This document shows, one piece after another, positions 1-9,282 of a stretch of DNA of 45,601 bases; the first letter of the stretch is position 1; every line of letters starts with the position of its first letter. This DNA comes from Actinomycetota bacterium. Lineage in GTDB: Bacteria > Actinomycetota > Acidimicrobiia > IMCC26256 > PALSA-610. A program made the translations under genes and the position numbers. The DNA is taken from contig SXIR01000075.1 of the NCBI GenBank assembly GCA_005772765.1, positions 1 through 45,601 of the forward strand, in the 5' to 3' direction. The notes under the pieces were generated by a model that searched no databases, was not told where the DNA came from, and saw only the letters and a list, made by a program, of their open reading frames with translations.

Positions 1-84
1 ACCACCGACGACACCACCGACGACACCACCGACGACACCACCGACGACACCACCGACGACACCACCGACGACACCACCGACGAC
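1..84 (+). repeat. 12-bp tandem repeat encoding TTDD
   Basis: Seven exact copies of ACCACCGACGAC in frame with the partial CDS. The array probably continues to the left of the window. Such an identical run suggests recent slippage expansion. Confidence 0.95.
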
Positions 85-363
85 GACGACGACGACAGCG
101 ACGACGACAGTGACGACGACGTGGAACCGCCGTCGTTCACGAAGACCTACTCCGGCATCGGCGGATCGGTCACGGTGACGGCCGCCAACGGTTCGCTACA
201 ACTCGACACGTCGGCGCCCACCGCGGGATTCTCGATGGAGATCAAGGACTCGGGCGGCGACGAAGTCGAGGTCCGGTTCGAGCGAGACGACCATGAAACC
301 CGCATCCGCATTCGTCTCGACGACGGGCGCCTCCGCGAGGAAATCCGAGAAGAGGCCGACTGA
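1..363 (+). CDS. C-terminal part of an Asp/Thr-repeat protein (5' end outside window)
   Basis: The reading frame is open from the first base and ends at TGA 361-363, so 120 residues are visible and the start lies off the left edge. The visible part begins with seven perfect TTDD repeats, followed by an Asp/Ser-rich stretch to about residue 40. An 80-residue tail with alternating hydrophobic residues follows, then a charged Arg/Glu-rich end. The repeat looks like an extended acidic linker as found in secreted or membrane-anchored actinobacterial proteins, but no signal peptide or catalytic motif is visible. Function unknown. A GTG at 121 could be called as a start, but the open frame and codon bias upstream argue for one continuous protein. 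Confidence 0.75.
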   Translation, partial: TTDDTTDDTTDDTTDDTTDDTTDDTTDDDDDDSDDDSDDDVEPPSFTKTYSGIGGSVTVTAANGSLQLDTSAPTAGFSMEIKDSGGDEVEVRFERDDHETRIRIRLDDGRLREEIREEAD

Positions 364-390
364 CGAACTCGCGGGCGGCAGAATGCGCAG

Positions 391-696
391 GTGCTCGAAC
401 TCCGACCGATCTGTGAACACTGTGCACGAGACCTGCCGCCAGCGTCGACCGAGGCGATGATCTGCTCGTTCGAGTGCACCTTCTGTCGAACGTGTGTCGA
501 CACGGTCCTCGACGACGTGTGCCCGAACTGCGGCGGCGGCTTCGTCCCTCGGCCCATTCGTCCCTCGCAACAATGGACGACCGTCAGTCTCACCAATCGA
601 CCCGCGTCAACCGAGCGGCTGCATCGCCCAATCGACGCCGAGCGCCACGCAGCCCTGCACGCACGGATCGGTGGCCGCGCCGCCAGCGATCGGTGA
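391..696 (+). CDS. DUF1272 family zinc-binding protein
   Basis: A 101-residue protein starting at GTG 391. The first 55 residues match the DUF1272 pattern: LELRP, then Cys8/Cys11, then ICSFECTFC with Cys25/29/32/35, then CPNCGG with Cys44/47. Eight ordered cysteines suggest two structural zinc sites. The family's role is not known; members are small cytoplasmic proteins. The tail after residue 60 is Arg/Ala-rich and not conserved in my recollection of the family. It lies 27 bp downstream of the acidic-repeat gene and converges on the topoisomerase A gene. Confidence 0.8.
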   Translation: MLELRPICEHCARDLPPASTEAMICSFECTFCRTCVDTVLDDVCPNCGGGFVPRPIRPSQQWTTVSLTNRPASTERLHRPIDAERHAALHARIGGRAASDR

Positions 697-733
697 CGGC
701 AGCAGCCGCGACGTCACCGCCGCTGCCCGTCAC
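693..733. terminator. Hairpin spanning both stop codons of a convergent pair
   Basis: GTGACGGCAGC (693-703) pairs with GCTGCCCGTCAC (722-733) with one bulged base. The arms contain the stop codon of the DUF1272 gene (694-696) and of the topoisomerase gene (730-732). It probably acts as a bidirectional terminator. There is no U-tract. Confidence 0.5.
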
Positions 734-3153
734 TCCTCCGCGTAGTCGGTGACCGGCGACAACCGCTGGAGCTGCGCCCCAGCCGGAAACCCTTTGACGA
801 GACTGCCCGAACCGTCACGGGCAACGAGCTTGACCTCGGTGTCGTCGACGACCGTGCAGTGGTCCGTTCCGACGAACGCCATTCGAGCGCTCAGCGGCGC
901 AACCGCAACAAGTTGCCCGCGTCCCCGTTCAGCTTTCGACACACGCAGTCCACTCCCACCGCGCGCCTGCACGGGAATCTCGTCGACTCGTAAGCGCTTC
1001 GCGTAACCGTTTTCGGTAGCGAGTACGACGACTTCCTCGGGTGCCACCGCGCACGCGCCGACGACACGATCGTTGGCTCGCAGTTTGATCGCGCGCATTC
1101 CACCAGCACTACGCGAGACCGGACGAACTTCCTGTTCGGCAAAGCGGATCCCTTGCCCTTCGGCGGTGACGACGAGTACCTCGAAGTCGTCCCAGCCGCC
1201 ATACGCAGCGACCACGCGGTCGTCGGAGTCGATTTTCATCGCAGCCACGCCGTCCTTGCGGTTCGAGATGTCGGCGAGTTCGGTGAACGCGCACCGCTTG
1301 ACCTGACCTTTGGCGGTCACGAACACGATGTTTTCGTGTTGGTCGATCAAATCGGTGCTCAATACGGCCAGCACGCGTTCGGCCTCGCCGATCTGGAAAA
1401 GGTTCTGCGCGGCCGTGAGGCGGTTCTTGGGTAGATCGTGGCAGGCCGCGCGGTACGCGCGTCCTCGGTCGGTGATCAACAACACCGACGCCAGGGCGAA
1501 CGTCTCGATCGCGAACGCGATCGCGTCCTTGTCACCGGGGTTCGCGAGTTTCGCACCCCGGCCCCGAGCCGACTTGGCCTGGATGTAGCCGCGCGTGGTC
1601 ACGCTCACGACGAGTGGTTCGTCGTCGACCAGTTCCTCGAGGCTGATCTCACCGGTGTCGTCGACCACGATTTGGGTACGGCGCTTGACCGCATGCGCAT
1701 CACGAATCGCGGTCAACTCGTCGCGGATGACGCCCATGAGCACGTCGCGATTTCCGAGAATGCGACGAAGATCCTTGATCGTTGCGTTGAGCTCTTTCTG
1801 TTCCGCCAACAACTCGTCGCGCCCGAGTTGGGTCAGTCGGCCGAGGGCGAGGTCGAGGATGTGGTTCGCCTGGATCTCGGAGAAGTCGAACGGCTTGGTC
1901 ATCAGCGCCGAACGCGCGGCGGGGCGGTCCTTGCTCGCCCGGATCGTCTTGATGACTTCGTCGATCATGTCGACGGCGCGCACCAGTCCATCGATGATGT
2001 GCAGCCGAGCTTCGGCTTTCTCGAGGCGGTGGCGCGTGCGACGGGTGACGACCACAACCTGATGATCGATCCAATGCTGTAGTGCCTGGTTGAGATTGAG
2101 CGTGCGCGGCACCCCGTCGACGAGCGCCACCATGTTCATCGGGAACGTCACCTGTGCCGGCGTGTGTTTGTAGATGTTGTTCAACACGATCTGCGTGTTC
2201 GTGTCGGGTCGCAGTTCGATGACGAGGCGCGTCACGCCCTGCCCGGACTCGTTGCGGATGTCGCGCACCCCCTCGACCTTGCCGGCCTCGACGGCCTCGG
2301 CGAGTTTCCCGGCGATCGCATCGACGCTGGTCTGGTACGGAATTTGTGTCAACACGATGGCCTGACCCCGTCGTGTCTCTTCGATCTCGGTGACTGCCCG
2401 AACTCGCATCGTTCCGCGACCGGTGCGATAGGCGTCCTTGATGCCGTCGTCGCCCATGATGAGCGCGCCCGTCGGAAAGTCGGGGCCCTTGATGGAACGC
2501 ATCAGATCGCTCAGGGGCGCATCGGGTTTCGCCATCAACTTGAGTGCTGCGGCGCAGACCTCGCCCAGATTGTGGGGAGGGATGTTCGTTGCCATGCCGA
2601 CGGCGATCCCTTGCGCCCCGTTGACCAGCAGGTTCGGGAATCGCCCCGGCAACACGAGCGGCTCGTCGCGACTTGCGTCGTAGTTCGGTTCGAAGTCGAC
2701 GGTTCCTTCGTCGATGCCCGCAAGCAACTCGGACGCGATGGTCGACAGTCGACACTCGGTGTATCGACTCGCCGCCGGCGGATCGGCGGGTGATCCGAAG
2801 TTGCCGTGCTTGTCAACGAGCGGAATCGAGAGCGAGAAGCTCTGTCCCATCCGAACGAGCGCGTCGTAAATGGACGAATCGCCGTGTGGGTGATAATTCG
2901 CCATGACATCGCCGATCACCCGCGCGCACTTGACGAACGGTCGATCCGGACGGAGTCCCGCATCGTGCATCGCCCAGAGAATGCGGCGTTGCACCGGTTT
3001 CAGACCGTCGCGGACGTCCGGGAGCGCACGACTCACGATCACACTCATCGCATAGTCGAGGTAGGCGGATTCGACTTCCTCGGCCAGCGTGCGCGGCACC
3101 GGCGGGTTCTCGAACAACGTCTGGGTGGTCGCGGAAGCCTTGCGTCGAGCCAT
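730..3153 (-). CDS. parC: Type IIA topoisomerase subunit A (ParC/GyrA family)
   Basis: An 807-residue DNA breakage-reunion subunit, which with the B subunit at 9.4-11.4 kb would form a heterotetrameric topoisomerase. The start is ATG 3153 (MARRKAS); the frame stays open to 4284 but that extension is His/Arg-rich antisense. Catalytic Tyr131 lies in the SRYTE motif. The quinolone pocket reads [10 protein letters not shown], with Ser93 and Asp97 at the positions of E. coli GyrA Ser83 and Asp87, i.e. the sensitive state. The C-terminal third has beta-pinwheel blades (about residues 490-807). A clean GyrA box (QRRGGKG) is absent and only a degenerate ARGRG is seen, which favours topoisomerase IV over gyrase. 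This gyrase/topo IV choice is inferred, not proven. Confidence 0.85.
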   Translation of the reverse strand: MARRKASATTQTLFENPPVPRTLAEEVESAYLDYAMSVIVSRALPDVRDGLKPVQRRILWAMHDAGLRPDRPFVKCARVIGDVMANYHPHGDSSIYDALVRMGQSFSLSIPLVDKHGNFGSPADPPAASRYTECRLSTIASELLAGIDEGTVDFEPNYDASRDEPLVLPGRFPNLLVNGAQGIAVGMATNIPPHNLGEVCAAALKLMAKPDAPLSDLMRSIKGPDFPTGALIMGDDGIKDAYRTGRGTMRVRAVTEIEETRRGQAIVLTQIPYQTSVDAIAGKLAEAVEAGKVEGVRDIRNESGQGVTRLVIELRPDTNTQIVLNNIYKHTPAQVTFPMNMVALVDGVPRTLNLNQALQHWIDHQVVVVTRRTRHRLEKAEARLHIIDGLVRAVDMIDEVIKTIRASKDRPAARSALMTKPFDFSEIQANHILDLALGRLTQLGRDELLAEQKELNATIKDLRRILGNRDVLMGVIRDELTAIRDAHAVKRRTQIVVDDTGEISLEELVDDEPLVVSVTTRGYIQAKSARGRGAKLANPGDKDAIAFAIETFALASVLLITDRGRAYRAACHDLPKNRLTAAQNLFQIGEAERVLAVLSTDLIDQHENIVFVTAKGQVKRCAFTELADISNRKDGVAAMKIDSDDRVVAAYGGWDDFEVLVVTAEGQGIRFAEQEVRPVSRSAGGMRAIKLRANDRVVGACAVAPEEVVVLATENGYAKRLRVDEIPVQARGGSGLRVSKAERGRGQLVAVAPLSARMAFVGTDHCTVVDDTEVKLVARDGSGSLVKGFPAGAQLQRLSPVTDYAEE

Positions 3154-3195
3154 GGGGCGAGAGTACCGAGGCGCGCACCTTGTAGCGTGCCGAGC

Positions 3196-4521
3196 GTGAC
3201 CGGTCGATCCGAGGGCGATCTCGATCCCGGACCGACACACGACGGGTCGAGCCTGCCTGGGGGCGCCGAGGCGAAGGCCGACGACCTGATCGGAATCCGC
3301 CTCGGACCTCGATTCACCCGCTTGTGGACCGCGGCGACGGTGTCGAACGTCGGCGACGGTTTGCTCGTGGCCGCGCTCCCGCTGCTGGCGGTACGCAGCA
3401 CTTCGTCGCCGCTGCTGATCGCGGGCCTGGCCGCGTGCCGCGGGATTCCCTGGCTGGTGTTCGGGTTGACGGCGGGGGCCATCGTCGATCGTGTCGATCG
3501 CCGCCGTCTCATGGCGCTGGTCGATTACGGCCGCGGCGCGGTCCTGGTGGCGATGGGTTTCGCCGTGATGTTGAGCGACGTGCCGATATGGGTGCTCTAC
3601 GTCGTGGCACTTGGTCTCGGTGCCGGTGAGGTGCTCTTCGATTCGGCGTCGGGGGCGTTCGTCCCGATGGTCGTACCCGACGGACTCCTCGAGCGGGCCA
3701 ATAGTCGGCTGTATCTGTCGTTGACCATCGCGAACGAGTTGAGTGGTCCGGCGGTGGGCGCGTGGCTCTTCACGGCGGCCGCCGCGGCGCCGTTCTTCGT
3801 CGACGCGGGCTCGTTCGTGTTCGCCGCGTCGATGGTGTTGACGATCCGCGGCTCCTTCCGGCCCGACGTCGACGAAGACGACGATGGATCGATGCGCGAT
3901 CGGATTCTCGAAGGCGTGCGTTACGTCCGGAACCATCGAGTGCTCCGCAGCCTCATCGTCGTCAGCAGCGGCTACAACTTCTTGGCGCTGGGCCTCGAAG
4001 CGATGGCGGTGCTGTACATCACCCAGACCCTGAACGGCTCGGAGGCGCAGTACGGCATCATGCTGACCCTGGCCGCGCTCGGCGGGGTCGGCGGAGGCGT
4101 CGTGGCCGAGCGGGTGTTCGCCCGCGTCCGCCACGGCACCGTGATCATCGCGGTGTTGTTGGCCAGCGCCGCGTTGGCAATGTTCGCGGCGGCAGTCGAG
4201 ACGCTCTGGGCGTGGGCGATCTTCGACGTCACATTGTTCTTCGGTTCGGCGCTGGCCTCGATCGGCGCGCAGACGTTGCGACAACGGGCCATGCCCGCGC
4301 AGCTGGCCGGGCGCGTGATGTCGGTGTACTTGCTCTGCATCTTCGGCGCCGGACCGCTGGGCGCCACCGCGTTCGGTGTGCTGGCTCGGATCACGTCGCT
4401 GCCGACGGTCGTCGTCGGCTTCGGCGTCGGTTGTGCGGTTCTGGCCGCGACTGCCGGCCGGGCTCTCGTGCGGGCATTGGCCGAATTGGCCGAATCGGCC
4501 GCGCCCGACGCCGCCGCCTGA
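3196..4521 (+). CDS. MFS transporter, EntS-like
   Basis: A 441-residue integral membrane protein with about 12 hydrophobic segments, starting after a polar 35-residue N-tail. The loop [13 protein letters not shown] (about residues 95-107) is the MFS motif between segments 2 and 3, and the sequence resembles the MFS_3/EntS-type exporter group. GTG 3196 is chosen; GTG 3187 is an alternative. It lies only 42 bp from the topoisomerase A start and is divergent from it, so both probably share a compact promoter region. The substrate cannot be told from sequence; export of a small hydrophobic compound is a family-level guess. Confidence 0.8.
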   Translation: MTGRSEGDLDPGPTHDGSSLPGGAEAKADDLIGIRLGPRFTRLWTAATVSNVGDGLLVAALPLLAVRSTSSPLLIAGLAACRGIPWLVFGLTAGAIVDRVDRRRLMALVDYGRGAVLVAMGFAVMLSDVPIWVLYVVALGLGAGEVLFDSASGAFVPMVVPDGLLERANSRLYLSLTIANELSGPAVGAWLFTAAAAAPFFVDAGSFVFAASMVLTIRGSFRPDVDEDDDGSMRDRILEGVRYVRNHRVLRSLIVVSSGYNFLALGLEAMAVLYITQTLNGSEAQYGIMLTLAALGGVGGGVVAERVFARVRHGTVIIAVLLASAALAMFAAAVETLWAWAIFDVTLFFGSALASIGAQTLRQRAMPAQLAGRVMSVYLLCIFGAGPLGATAFGVLARITSLPTVVVGFGVGCAVLAATAGRALVRALAELAESAAPDAAA

Positions 4522-4537
4522 CCTGGGTCACCCAGGT
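4521..4537. promoter_or_regulatory. Perfect 8-bp dyad at the MFS stop
   Basis: ACCTGGGT-C-ACCCAGGT: eight-base arms with a single central base, beginning on the last base of the MFS stop codon. The tiny centre makes it a poor RNA hairpin, so a protein-binding dyad is as likely. Confidence 0.4.
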
Positions 4538-4550
4538 AAGCAAACACTGT

Positions 4551-4693
4551 CCCTCGCGGCCATTCTCACCCTCCGGCAGTGAGCGGATACTGCTCTCAAG
4601 GAACTCAGGCTGGTGAGCGAGGGAGGTGCGGAAATGACACGCAAGTCACGCGCCTGGCGGTAATGCGCCTTCATATTTCGCTATGAGCGAACA
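4551..4693 (+). ncRNA. Candidate structured RNA / leader between MFS and FHA genes
   Basis: In the 274-bp gap, CCCTCG (4551-4556) pairs with CGAGGG (4618-4623), and CTCACC (about 4566-4571) pairs with GGTGAG (4612-4617). Inside is a GCAGT/ACTGC hairpin. A good ribosome site and two tiny ORFs follow, and then the terminator-like stem at 4694. No known riboswitch or 6C RNA consensus is recognised, so this is only a folding-based suggestion. Confidence 0.25.
4634..4663 (+). CDS. Possible 9-residue leader ORF
   Basis: ATG 4634 to TAA 4661-4663 encodes MTRKSRAWR, eight bases after a strong GGGAGG ribosome site (4621-4626). The stop overlaps the start of a second tiny ORF (ATG 4663, MRLHISL, stop TGA 4684-4686) in a TAATG arrangement. 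A terminator-like stem starts eight bases after that second stop. The order ribosome site, coupled mini-ORFs, terminator stem resembles a leader peptide or small-protein transcript. No + strand gene follows closely (the next starts at 5574), so attenuation of a downstream gene is doubtful. Confidence 0.25.
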   Translation: MTRKSRAWR

Positions 4694-4731
4694 CGAATCC
4701 CGCTGGACGCCCCGCCCTCCAGCGGGATTCG
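4694..4731. terminator. Perfect 14-bp stem, probable bidirectional terminator
   Basis: CGAATCCCGCTGGA (4694-4707) and TCCAGCGGGATTCG (4718-4731) are perfectly complementary around a C-rich 10-base loop. It lies between the convergent MFS and FHA genes. No U-tract follows on either strand, as is common in high-GC actinobacteria. Confidence 0.7.
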
Positions 4732-4795
4732 CGCGTTGTGGGCGGCCCGTCCGACCAGCCACAAGGTCGTCCGACCCGCCTCGGGCGGCCTGGCC

Positions 4796-5389
4796 TCAGG
4801 TCCGCGGGCGGGTCGCCCGCCACTCTTGGGCACGGATCGCGAGCGATTCCTTGTTGCGTTCGTCGCCGGCGAGATCGAATTTGTCGTAGAGCCCCTGGAG
4901 CTGCATCTTCACCGCGGCCGCGCTCGTGATCCGGCGTCCGGCGATCTCAGCGACGGTCGCGAGTCGGGGGGCGACACGTCCCTCGTCGTAATGGACGAAG
5001 AGGAGTTCGAGCACTTCGGTTTCGGCGGGGGTCAGACGGACCGCCTTGGCGTCGGCAACCCTCGTCGTTGCCGCGACACCGCCGGCGCGCTCGTGCTCAC
5101 CAAGCAAGAAGTCGAACCGCACGGCGCCGGCCAACACGAGAACGGCCCCGTGCGTCAAGGGGTGCGGCTGCCACGGGCGGAGCCGCACCCCGTCCAATTC
5201 GCTGCCGTTCGTCGATTCGAGATCGACCGCGCGCCAGGCTCCCGCCTCGTATTCGAGGCGTAGATGCGTCCGGCTCACCGCCTCGATGTCGACGGCGACC
5301 TCGTTGTCGGGGCTGCGCCCGATGCGCACGAGCGGACCGACGAGTTCGACTTCGCCCCCGTCGAGCGAATTACCAACCAGCCGCGCCAC
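4796..5389 (-). CDS. FHA domain protein with C-terminal helix-turn-helix
   Basis: A 197-residue cytoplasmic protein. Residues 5-95 are an FHA phosphothreonine-recognition domain with the signature GRS (24-26), SRTH near 39-42 and STNGS near 59-63. After a short linker, residues 115-190 begin with LTPAETEVLELL and read like a winged or LuxR-like helix-turn-helix. This suggests a DNA-binding regulator controlled by phosphopeptide binding. It is divergently arranged from the kinase/ATPase gene with a 184-bp shared promoter region holding a dyad (5428-5444). The kinase gene has no DNA-binding domain of its own, so the two may form one signalling unit; that link is inferred from position. Confidence 0.75.
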   Translation of the reverse strand: MARLVGNSLDGGEVELVGPLVRIGRSPDNEVAVDIEAVSRTHLRLEYEAGAWRAVDLESTNGSELDGVRLRPWQPHPLTHGAVLVLAGAVRFDFLLGEHERAGGVAATTRVADAKAVRLTPAETEVLELLFVHYDEGRVAPRLATVAEIAGRRITSAAAVKMQLQGLYDKFDLAGDERNKESLAIRAQEWRATRPRT

Positions 5390-5427
5390 GCCCCGAGCGT
5401 AGAGCGAACGGGTTCTCCCTGGATCGC

Positions 5428-5444
5428 GTGACTGATCGAGTCAC
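5428..5444. promoter_or_regulatory. Dyad in the FHA/kinase divergent promoter
   Basis: GTGACT-GATCG-AGTCAC: six-base arms with a five-base centre, 38 bp upstream of the FHA start. Its position between divergent regulators makes it a candidate operator, possibly for the FHA-HTH protein itself. Confidence 0.4.
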
Positions 5445-5573
5445 CCAATCGGGACACAACGCGCTCGCATCGTTCTCCCCGAATGAGCGAACCGAACCGA
5501 TCGGCTGATCCAGACCGAACTCGAGGGACCGGGTGGCGCGGGCGTGCAGCGGGGGGCGAGACTCGGCCCAGAT

Positions 5574-8500
5574 ATGGCAGTGAGGCTCGGGCGCACGGCA
5601 GGGAAGCCGCGCGTCGGCGACAGCGTCGGACCGTTTCGACTCGAACGTTTCCTCGGAGGCGGAGCCGACACGGAGATGTGGCGCGCCGACGGCGACGGCA
5701 TCGTCGTCGCGCTCAAACTGCTGCGCGATCCCTCCGACCTGGTCGCCAACGCTCGGCTGGCCCACGAAGCGCTCGCCCTCGACCTCGTTCGGCACCCCAA
5801 CGTCGTCCACCGCTTCGACGCCGACGATCGCGACGGCCGACCCTGGCTCGCAACCAGCCTCGTCGAGGCGGGGACGCTCGCGCAGCGGCTCGACGACGGG
5901 CTGCTGGCACCGACGGTCGCGGCCGCGACGCTCGCGCCGATCGCCGAGGCGCTCGCCGCCGCGCACGCTGTCGGGGTCGTCCATCGCGATGTGAATCCGG
6001 CGAACATCTTGTTGTCCGACGACGGTCCGCAACTCATCGACTTCGGGCACTGTGCCATCGCCGGTCACCATTGGGATGGGTGGACGGCCACCGGCGCCGT
6101 CGCAGTGGCGCGCACCGCGGGCTACTCCCCTCCCGAATCCGCGATCACCACGGCCGTGGACGTCTTCGGCCTCGGCGTCACCCTGCTCGAGATCGTGACC
6201 GGTCGGCGTTCGCTCGACGACCTCACCACGCGACGCGAGCGCACATCGGCAGTGAGCGTCGCCGACCTCGTTGCAACGTGCTGTCATCCCGATCCCTCTC
6301 GGCGCATCGACGCAACCGAACTCGCGGCGCGACTCCGTGCGCTCGCCGACGCCGAGCGGCCCGCCACGCAACCGGCACCCACCGTCATCGACCTGGTCCG
6401 GGCCGAGGAACTCGACGTCGAAGTCGCACACGGCCGCGAAGCCGAACTCGAGCGAGTCGACCAGGCCCTCCGAGCGTCGCTGACCAATCACGAGCTCGGT
6501 GCGCTGCTCGTCGTCGCGTCCGCGGGCAGCGGCAAGAGCTGGCTGTTCGACCGGGTCGCAGCACACGTCGAACTCGACCTGGGCCTCGCAGTGCGCCGCG
6601 CCCGCTGCACGGAGTCGATCGGCGATCTTCGCGTGCTCCATGCAGTGGTTGGCGACGACCTCGACGACTCCGATCTGGGCACGACGTTCGCAGCGGCGCT
6701 CCGCGCCGCGACCGGTTCGGGCGGGGCTGCCACCGACGCCTCGTTGCGCGAGGTCGCAGAGGCGCTGCTGGCACTGCTGCGCATTCGACCCACCGTCGTG
6801 ATCGTCGACGATCTCCACCACGCCACCGACGAACTGCTCGACGTGTTGCGCGAGTCGGTGTTTCGTCCCGCGACCCCCGGCTTGCTGCTCCTCGGGGCCC
6901 GCCCCGGACACGTCGACCCCGACGATCTCGACGCCGAGACGCTGACGCTGGGGCCCCTCGACGAAGCATCTGTGCGCGCGGCGGTCACCGCAGCGATCGG
7001 CGCCTCGGCCGACGCCGCGACCACCGCCGCAGCCGTTGCGCTGTCGGCAGGAAACCCGCTGCACGCGCAAGAGGCCGCTCGGGCGTTGCAAGCGGGAATC
7101 GCTGTCGATCATGCGCACGACCTGCGCTCGGTGATCGTTGCCCGGCTCGACGCGGCGGACGCCTACCTCGCGCCGGCCATCGCGCTCGCCGCCGCATCCG
7201 GCGATGACTTCTGGCCGGAGGCGATCGGCGACGAACTGCTCGATCAAGCCGCGCGCCTCGTTCGCTCGGGGTATGCACGACCGCGATTGCGATCGGCGGT
7301 CGGTGGCACCACCGAGTTCGAGTGGGCCCATCCGCTGCTGCGCGAGGTGGCGTACGACCGGTTGACCGAACTCGACCGACGCGTCCTGCACGGGCGCATC
7401 GCACGGCGACTCGAACCGAGACCAGGAGTCGACGCCGAGACGTTGGCACGCCACGCCGGCATTTCGTTTCGCCTCGGCGAAACGGCGATGGCGGCCTTCG
7501 CCGCGCGCCATGCCGCATCCGCCGTGCGCGAGGCCCTCGATCACTATGCGATCAGCAGAGCCCAGGACTGGGCCGAACTCTTGCGGGAGACCAAGCGCGA
7601 CGACGTGTTGGCGTCGGTGCTCGCCGCCGAGGTGAAGAACCGTGAGGGCGACTTCACGAGCGCGCTCCACTTGCTGCTGCCGTACGTCGACCGGACGGAC
7701 GAACTCGGCACACGTGCTCTCGCGGTCGGCACCGAGAGCCTTGTCGGTACCGCCGACTATCAACGCGCCGTCGAGTGGGGAACGATGGCCAACGAACGCA
7801 TGACGGCGAGCGCGGCCGATCGGGCGCGCCACACGCTCAGCCTCGGGATCGCGCTGCGCGAGGTCGGTCGGCTCGACGACTCGATCGCAGTCCTCGACGA
7901 CGCGGACCGTCACGCCCAAGCGCTCGGTCTTCCGTTGCTCGCGATCCGAGTGGCGAGTGAGGCCATGAACGCAGCGATGTTGGTGGCGCAACGCACCTCA
8001 GGGACACTCGATCACGTCGAACGAGCGAGCGCGCTCGCCGAACGGCTCTCGACGGTCGGCGATCGTCGCGGCTACATCGCATTCGCGTCGAGCCTCGCGA
8101 CCGATTCGATCGCAATCGTCGATCCTGAGCGGGCGCTCGCCATTCAACGTACCGCGATCGACTTCGCTGAGGATCTCGGCGACCGGGCCACCCGCGCACG
8201 CCTCCAACAACGACTCGTCGAGGTGGCGTGGGACGCTGGCGAACCCGACAGCGTGCGCGAGGCCATGACCGCCCTCGACGATCCGGCCCTCCCACCCCAA
8301 GAACGCGTGTACGCGAGTCTGCTCCGCGACCTCGCCGCGGCATCCTTGTCACCTCCCGACGCGGGACTCGGCCATCGGCTCCTGGCCCACGTCCACAATC
8401 TCGATGCGCTCGGCACGGTCGGGTTGAACGATCAACACCTGGCGCTGTGTGCGTTCGCGTATCAGGGGCAACGCACCGCGTTGGTCGACCAGTTGGCCCG

Positions 8501-9020
8501 CCTTCAGCGGCAGCGTCCGCTCTCGCGGCTTGCCGAGATCATGGCGTCGCTGCACGTCGCGCTCTTGGGCGGACCACCGTTCGACGCGCCCAAGACCCCA
8601 CCCGAGACGACTGCGTTTGCGAACGAACTCGCCGCACTGGCGTACCTGCGCGGCGATCGCGACGGCGGCGACGCGCTCCTGCGTGCCCGCCACGCGTTCT
8701 TACGCTCGACGGGAAGCACGCATCAGTCGTATACGACGACCTTCGCGGGTGCCCTGTTCTCGGCGCTGGGGCCCGCCGACACCGAACCCGCGACAGCGTG
8801 GCTGACGAGTGAGATCACGCGCCCGACCTGGCCCGGCATCTGGCCCATCCAGCGGTTGCTGGCCGGCATCATGCTGCTCGAACTCGGACGCAATCCCGAT
8901 GGCAACCTGCATTCGGCGTTGGTTGTCCTCCGGCGCCAAATCGACCCGGATCCGGTCGTTGCGGACTGGCTCGATCCGCGTCTGGACGCGGCGAACCCGC
9001 CGGCCGAACCCCTGCGCTGA
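5574..9020 (+). CDS. Ser/Thr protein kinase fused to AAA/STAND-like ATPase and TPR-like region
   Basis: A 1148-residue cytoplasmic signalling protein; ATG 5574 is chosen and GTG 5544 is possible. Residues 20-260 form a Hanks-type kinase: VALKLL with Lys48, HRDVNPAN (137-144), DFG 157-159 region and a GYSPPES activation segment. The catalytic-loop HRDxK lysine is Asn141, which is unusual and may lower activity. Residues 285-600 are an ATPase with Walker A ASAGSGKS (315-322) and Walker B VIVDDLHH (Asp412/413), like the ATPase of LAL/PknK regulators. Residues about 620-1148 are helical, TPR-like repeats. Unlike LAL regulators there is no C-terminal LuxR helix-turn-helix. The divergent FHA-HTH gene could supply that function (inference). 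No transmembrane segment is seen. Confidence 0.85.
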   Translation: MAVRLGRTAGKPRVGDSVGPFRLERFLGGGADTEMWRADGDGIVVALKLLRDPSDLVANARLAHEALALDLVRHPNVVHRFDADDRDGRPWLATSLVEAGTLAQRLDDGLLAPTVAAATLAPIAEALAAAHAVGVVHRDVNPANILLSDDGPQLIDFGHCAIAGHHWDGWTATGAVAVARTAGYSPPESAITTAVDVFGLGVTLLEIVTGRRSLDDLTTRRERTSAVSVADLVATCCHPDPSRRIDATELAARLRALADAERPATQPAPTVIDLVRAEELDVEVAHGREAELERVDQALRASLTNHELGALLVVASAGSGKSWLFDRVAAHVELDLGLAVRRARCTESIGDLRVLHAVVGDDLDDSDLGTTFAAALRAATGSGGAATDASLREVAEALLALLRIRPTVVIVDDLHHATDELLDVLRESVFRPATPGLLLLGARPGHVDPDDLDAETLTLGPLDEASVRAAVTAAIGASADAATTAAAVALSAGNPLHAQEAARALQAGIAVDHAHDLRSVIVARLDAADAYLAPAIALAAASGDDFWPEAIGDELLDQAARLVRSGYARPRLRSAVGGTTEFEWAHPLLREVAYDRLTELDRRVLHGRIARRLEPRPGVDAETLARHAGISFRLGETAMAAFAARHAASAVREALDHYAISRAQDWAELLRETKRDDVLASVLAAEVKNREGDFTSALHLLLPYVDRTDELGTRALAVGTESLVGTADYQRAVEWGTMANERMTASAADRARHTLSLGIALREVGRLDDSIAVLDDADRHAQALGLPLLAIRVASEAMNAAMLVAQRTSGTLDHVERASALAERLSTVGDRRGYIAFASSLATDSIAIVDPERALAIQRTAIDFAEDLGDRATRARLQQRLVEVAWDAGEPDSVREAMTALDDPALPPQERVYASLLRDLAAASLSPPDAGLGHRLLAHVHNLDALGTVGLNDQHLALCAFAYQGQRTALVDQLARLQRQRPLSRLAEIMASLHVALLGGPPFDAPKTPPETTAFANELAALAYLRGDRDGGDALLRARHAFLRSTGSTHQSYTTTFAGALFSALGPADTEPATAWLTSEITRPTWPGIWPIQRLLAGIMLLELGRNPDGNLHSALVVLRRQIDPDPVVADWLDPRLDAANPPAEPLR

Positions 9021-9073
9021 GCCCGATCCCCGCCTGGCCACGGCGTCGTGCGGGCGTCGCAGGTGCCGCGGCC

Positions 9074-9091
9074 ATCACGCAATTGCGTGAT
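9074..9091. promoter_or_regulatory. Perfect 18-bp palindrome
   Basis: ATCACGCAATTGCGTGAT is a perfect palindrome 54 bp after the kinase/ATPase stop and about 190 bp before the small peptide gene. A TCACG/CGTGA half-site reappears at 9269-9280 over the ribosome site. It is a candidate operator; I cannot assign a regulator family. Confidence 0.55.
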
Positions 9092-9094
9092 CCC

Positions 9095-9114
9095 GGTCAC
9101 AACGCTCAGTGACC
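9095..9114. promoter_or_regulatory. GGTCAC-N8-GTGACC inverted repeat
   Basis: Six-base arms separated by AACGCTCA, directly after the 18-bp palindrome. Possible second protein site in the same promoter. Confidence 0.4.
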
Positions 9115-9151
9115 ACTTCAGCCACACTCCGTGACAGCCGAAGAACCGTGC

Positions 9152-9223
9152 GGAACCGGACAAAGGGTTCCCCCCAGACGAGGCAGGGATGCGCCGACCG
9201 TTATTTGGTCGCCTAGGTCGGCG
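9152..9223 (+). other. Hairpin-rich leader of the small peptide gene
   Basis: GGAACC (9152-9157) pairs with GGTTCC (9166-9171), and CGCCGACC (9192-9199) pairs with GGTCGGCG (9216-9223) around a 16-base loop. Together with the upstream dyads, these fill the 262-bp gap before the 35-residue ORF. I compared it with remembered ydaO, cobalamin, SAM and c-di-GMP consensus elements and recognised none. Confidence 0.35.
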
Positions 9224-9282
9224 AGGAGTCAGTGGCGAAACCGACGTTCGGGGCCAAGTTCACGCACACGTGAGGTCACGCC

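Noticed and set aside
1-84. CRISPR array
   Set aside because: The units are contiguous without spacers and code TTDD in frame.
3154-4284. N-terminal extension of the topoisomerase A frame (over 370 residues)
   Set aside because: It is antisense to the MFS gene, rich in Arg/His/Gln, and the family's N-terminus (MARRK...[14 protein letters not shown]) starts at 3153.
4551-4735. Actinobacterial 6C RNA
   Set aside because: Only one C-rich loop is found, whereas 6C RNAs have two conserved C-run loops.
5370-7991. 873-residue minus-strand frame opposite the kinase/ATPase gene
   Set aside because: Low-complexity Arg/Val/Glu composition without family motifs, while the + strand carries clear kinase and Walker motifs. 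It is a GC-rich antisense shadow.
9152-9282. Known riboswitch (ydaO, cobalamin, SAM, c-di-GMP)
   Set aside because: None of the consensus cores I remember is present; only generic hairpins are seen.
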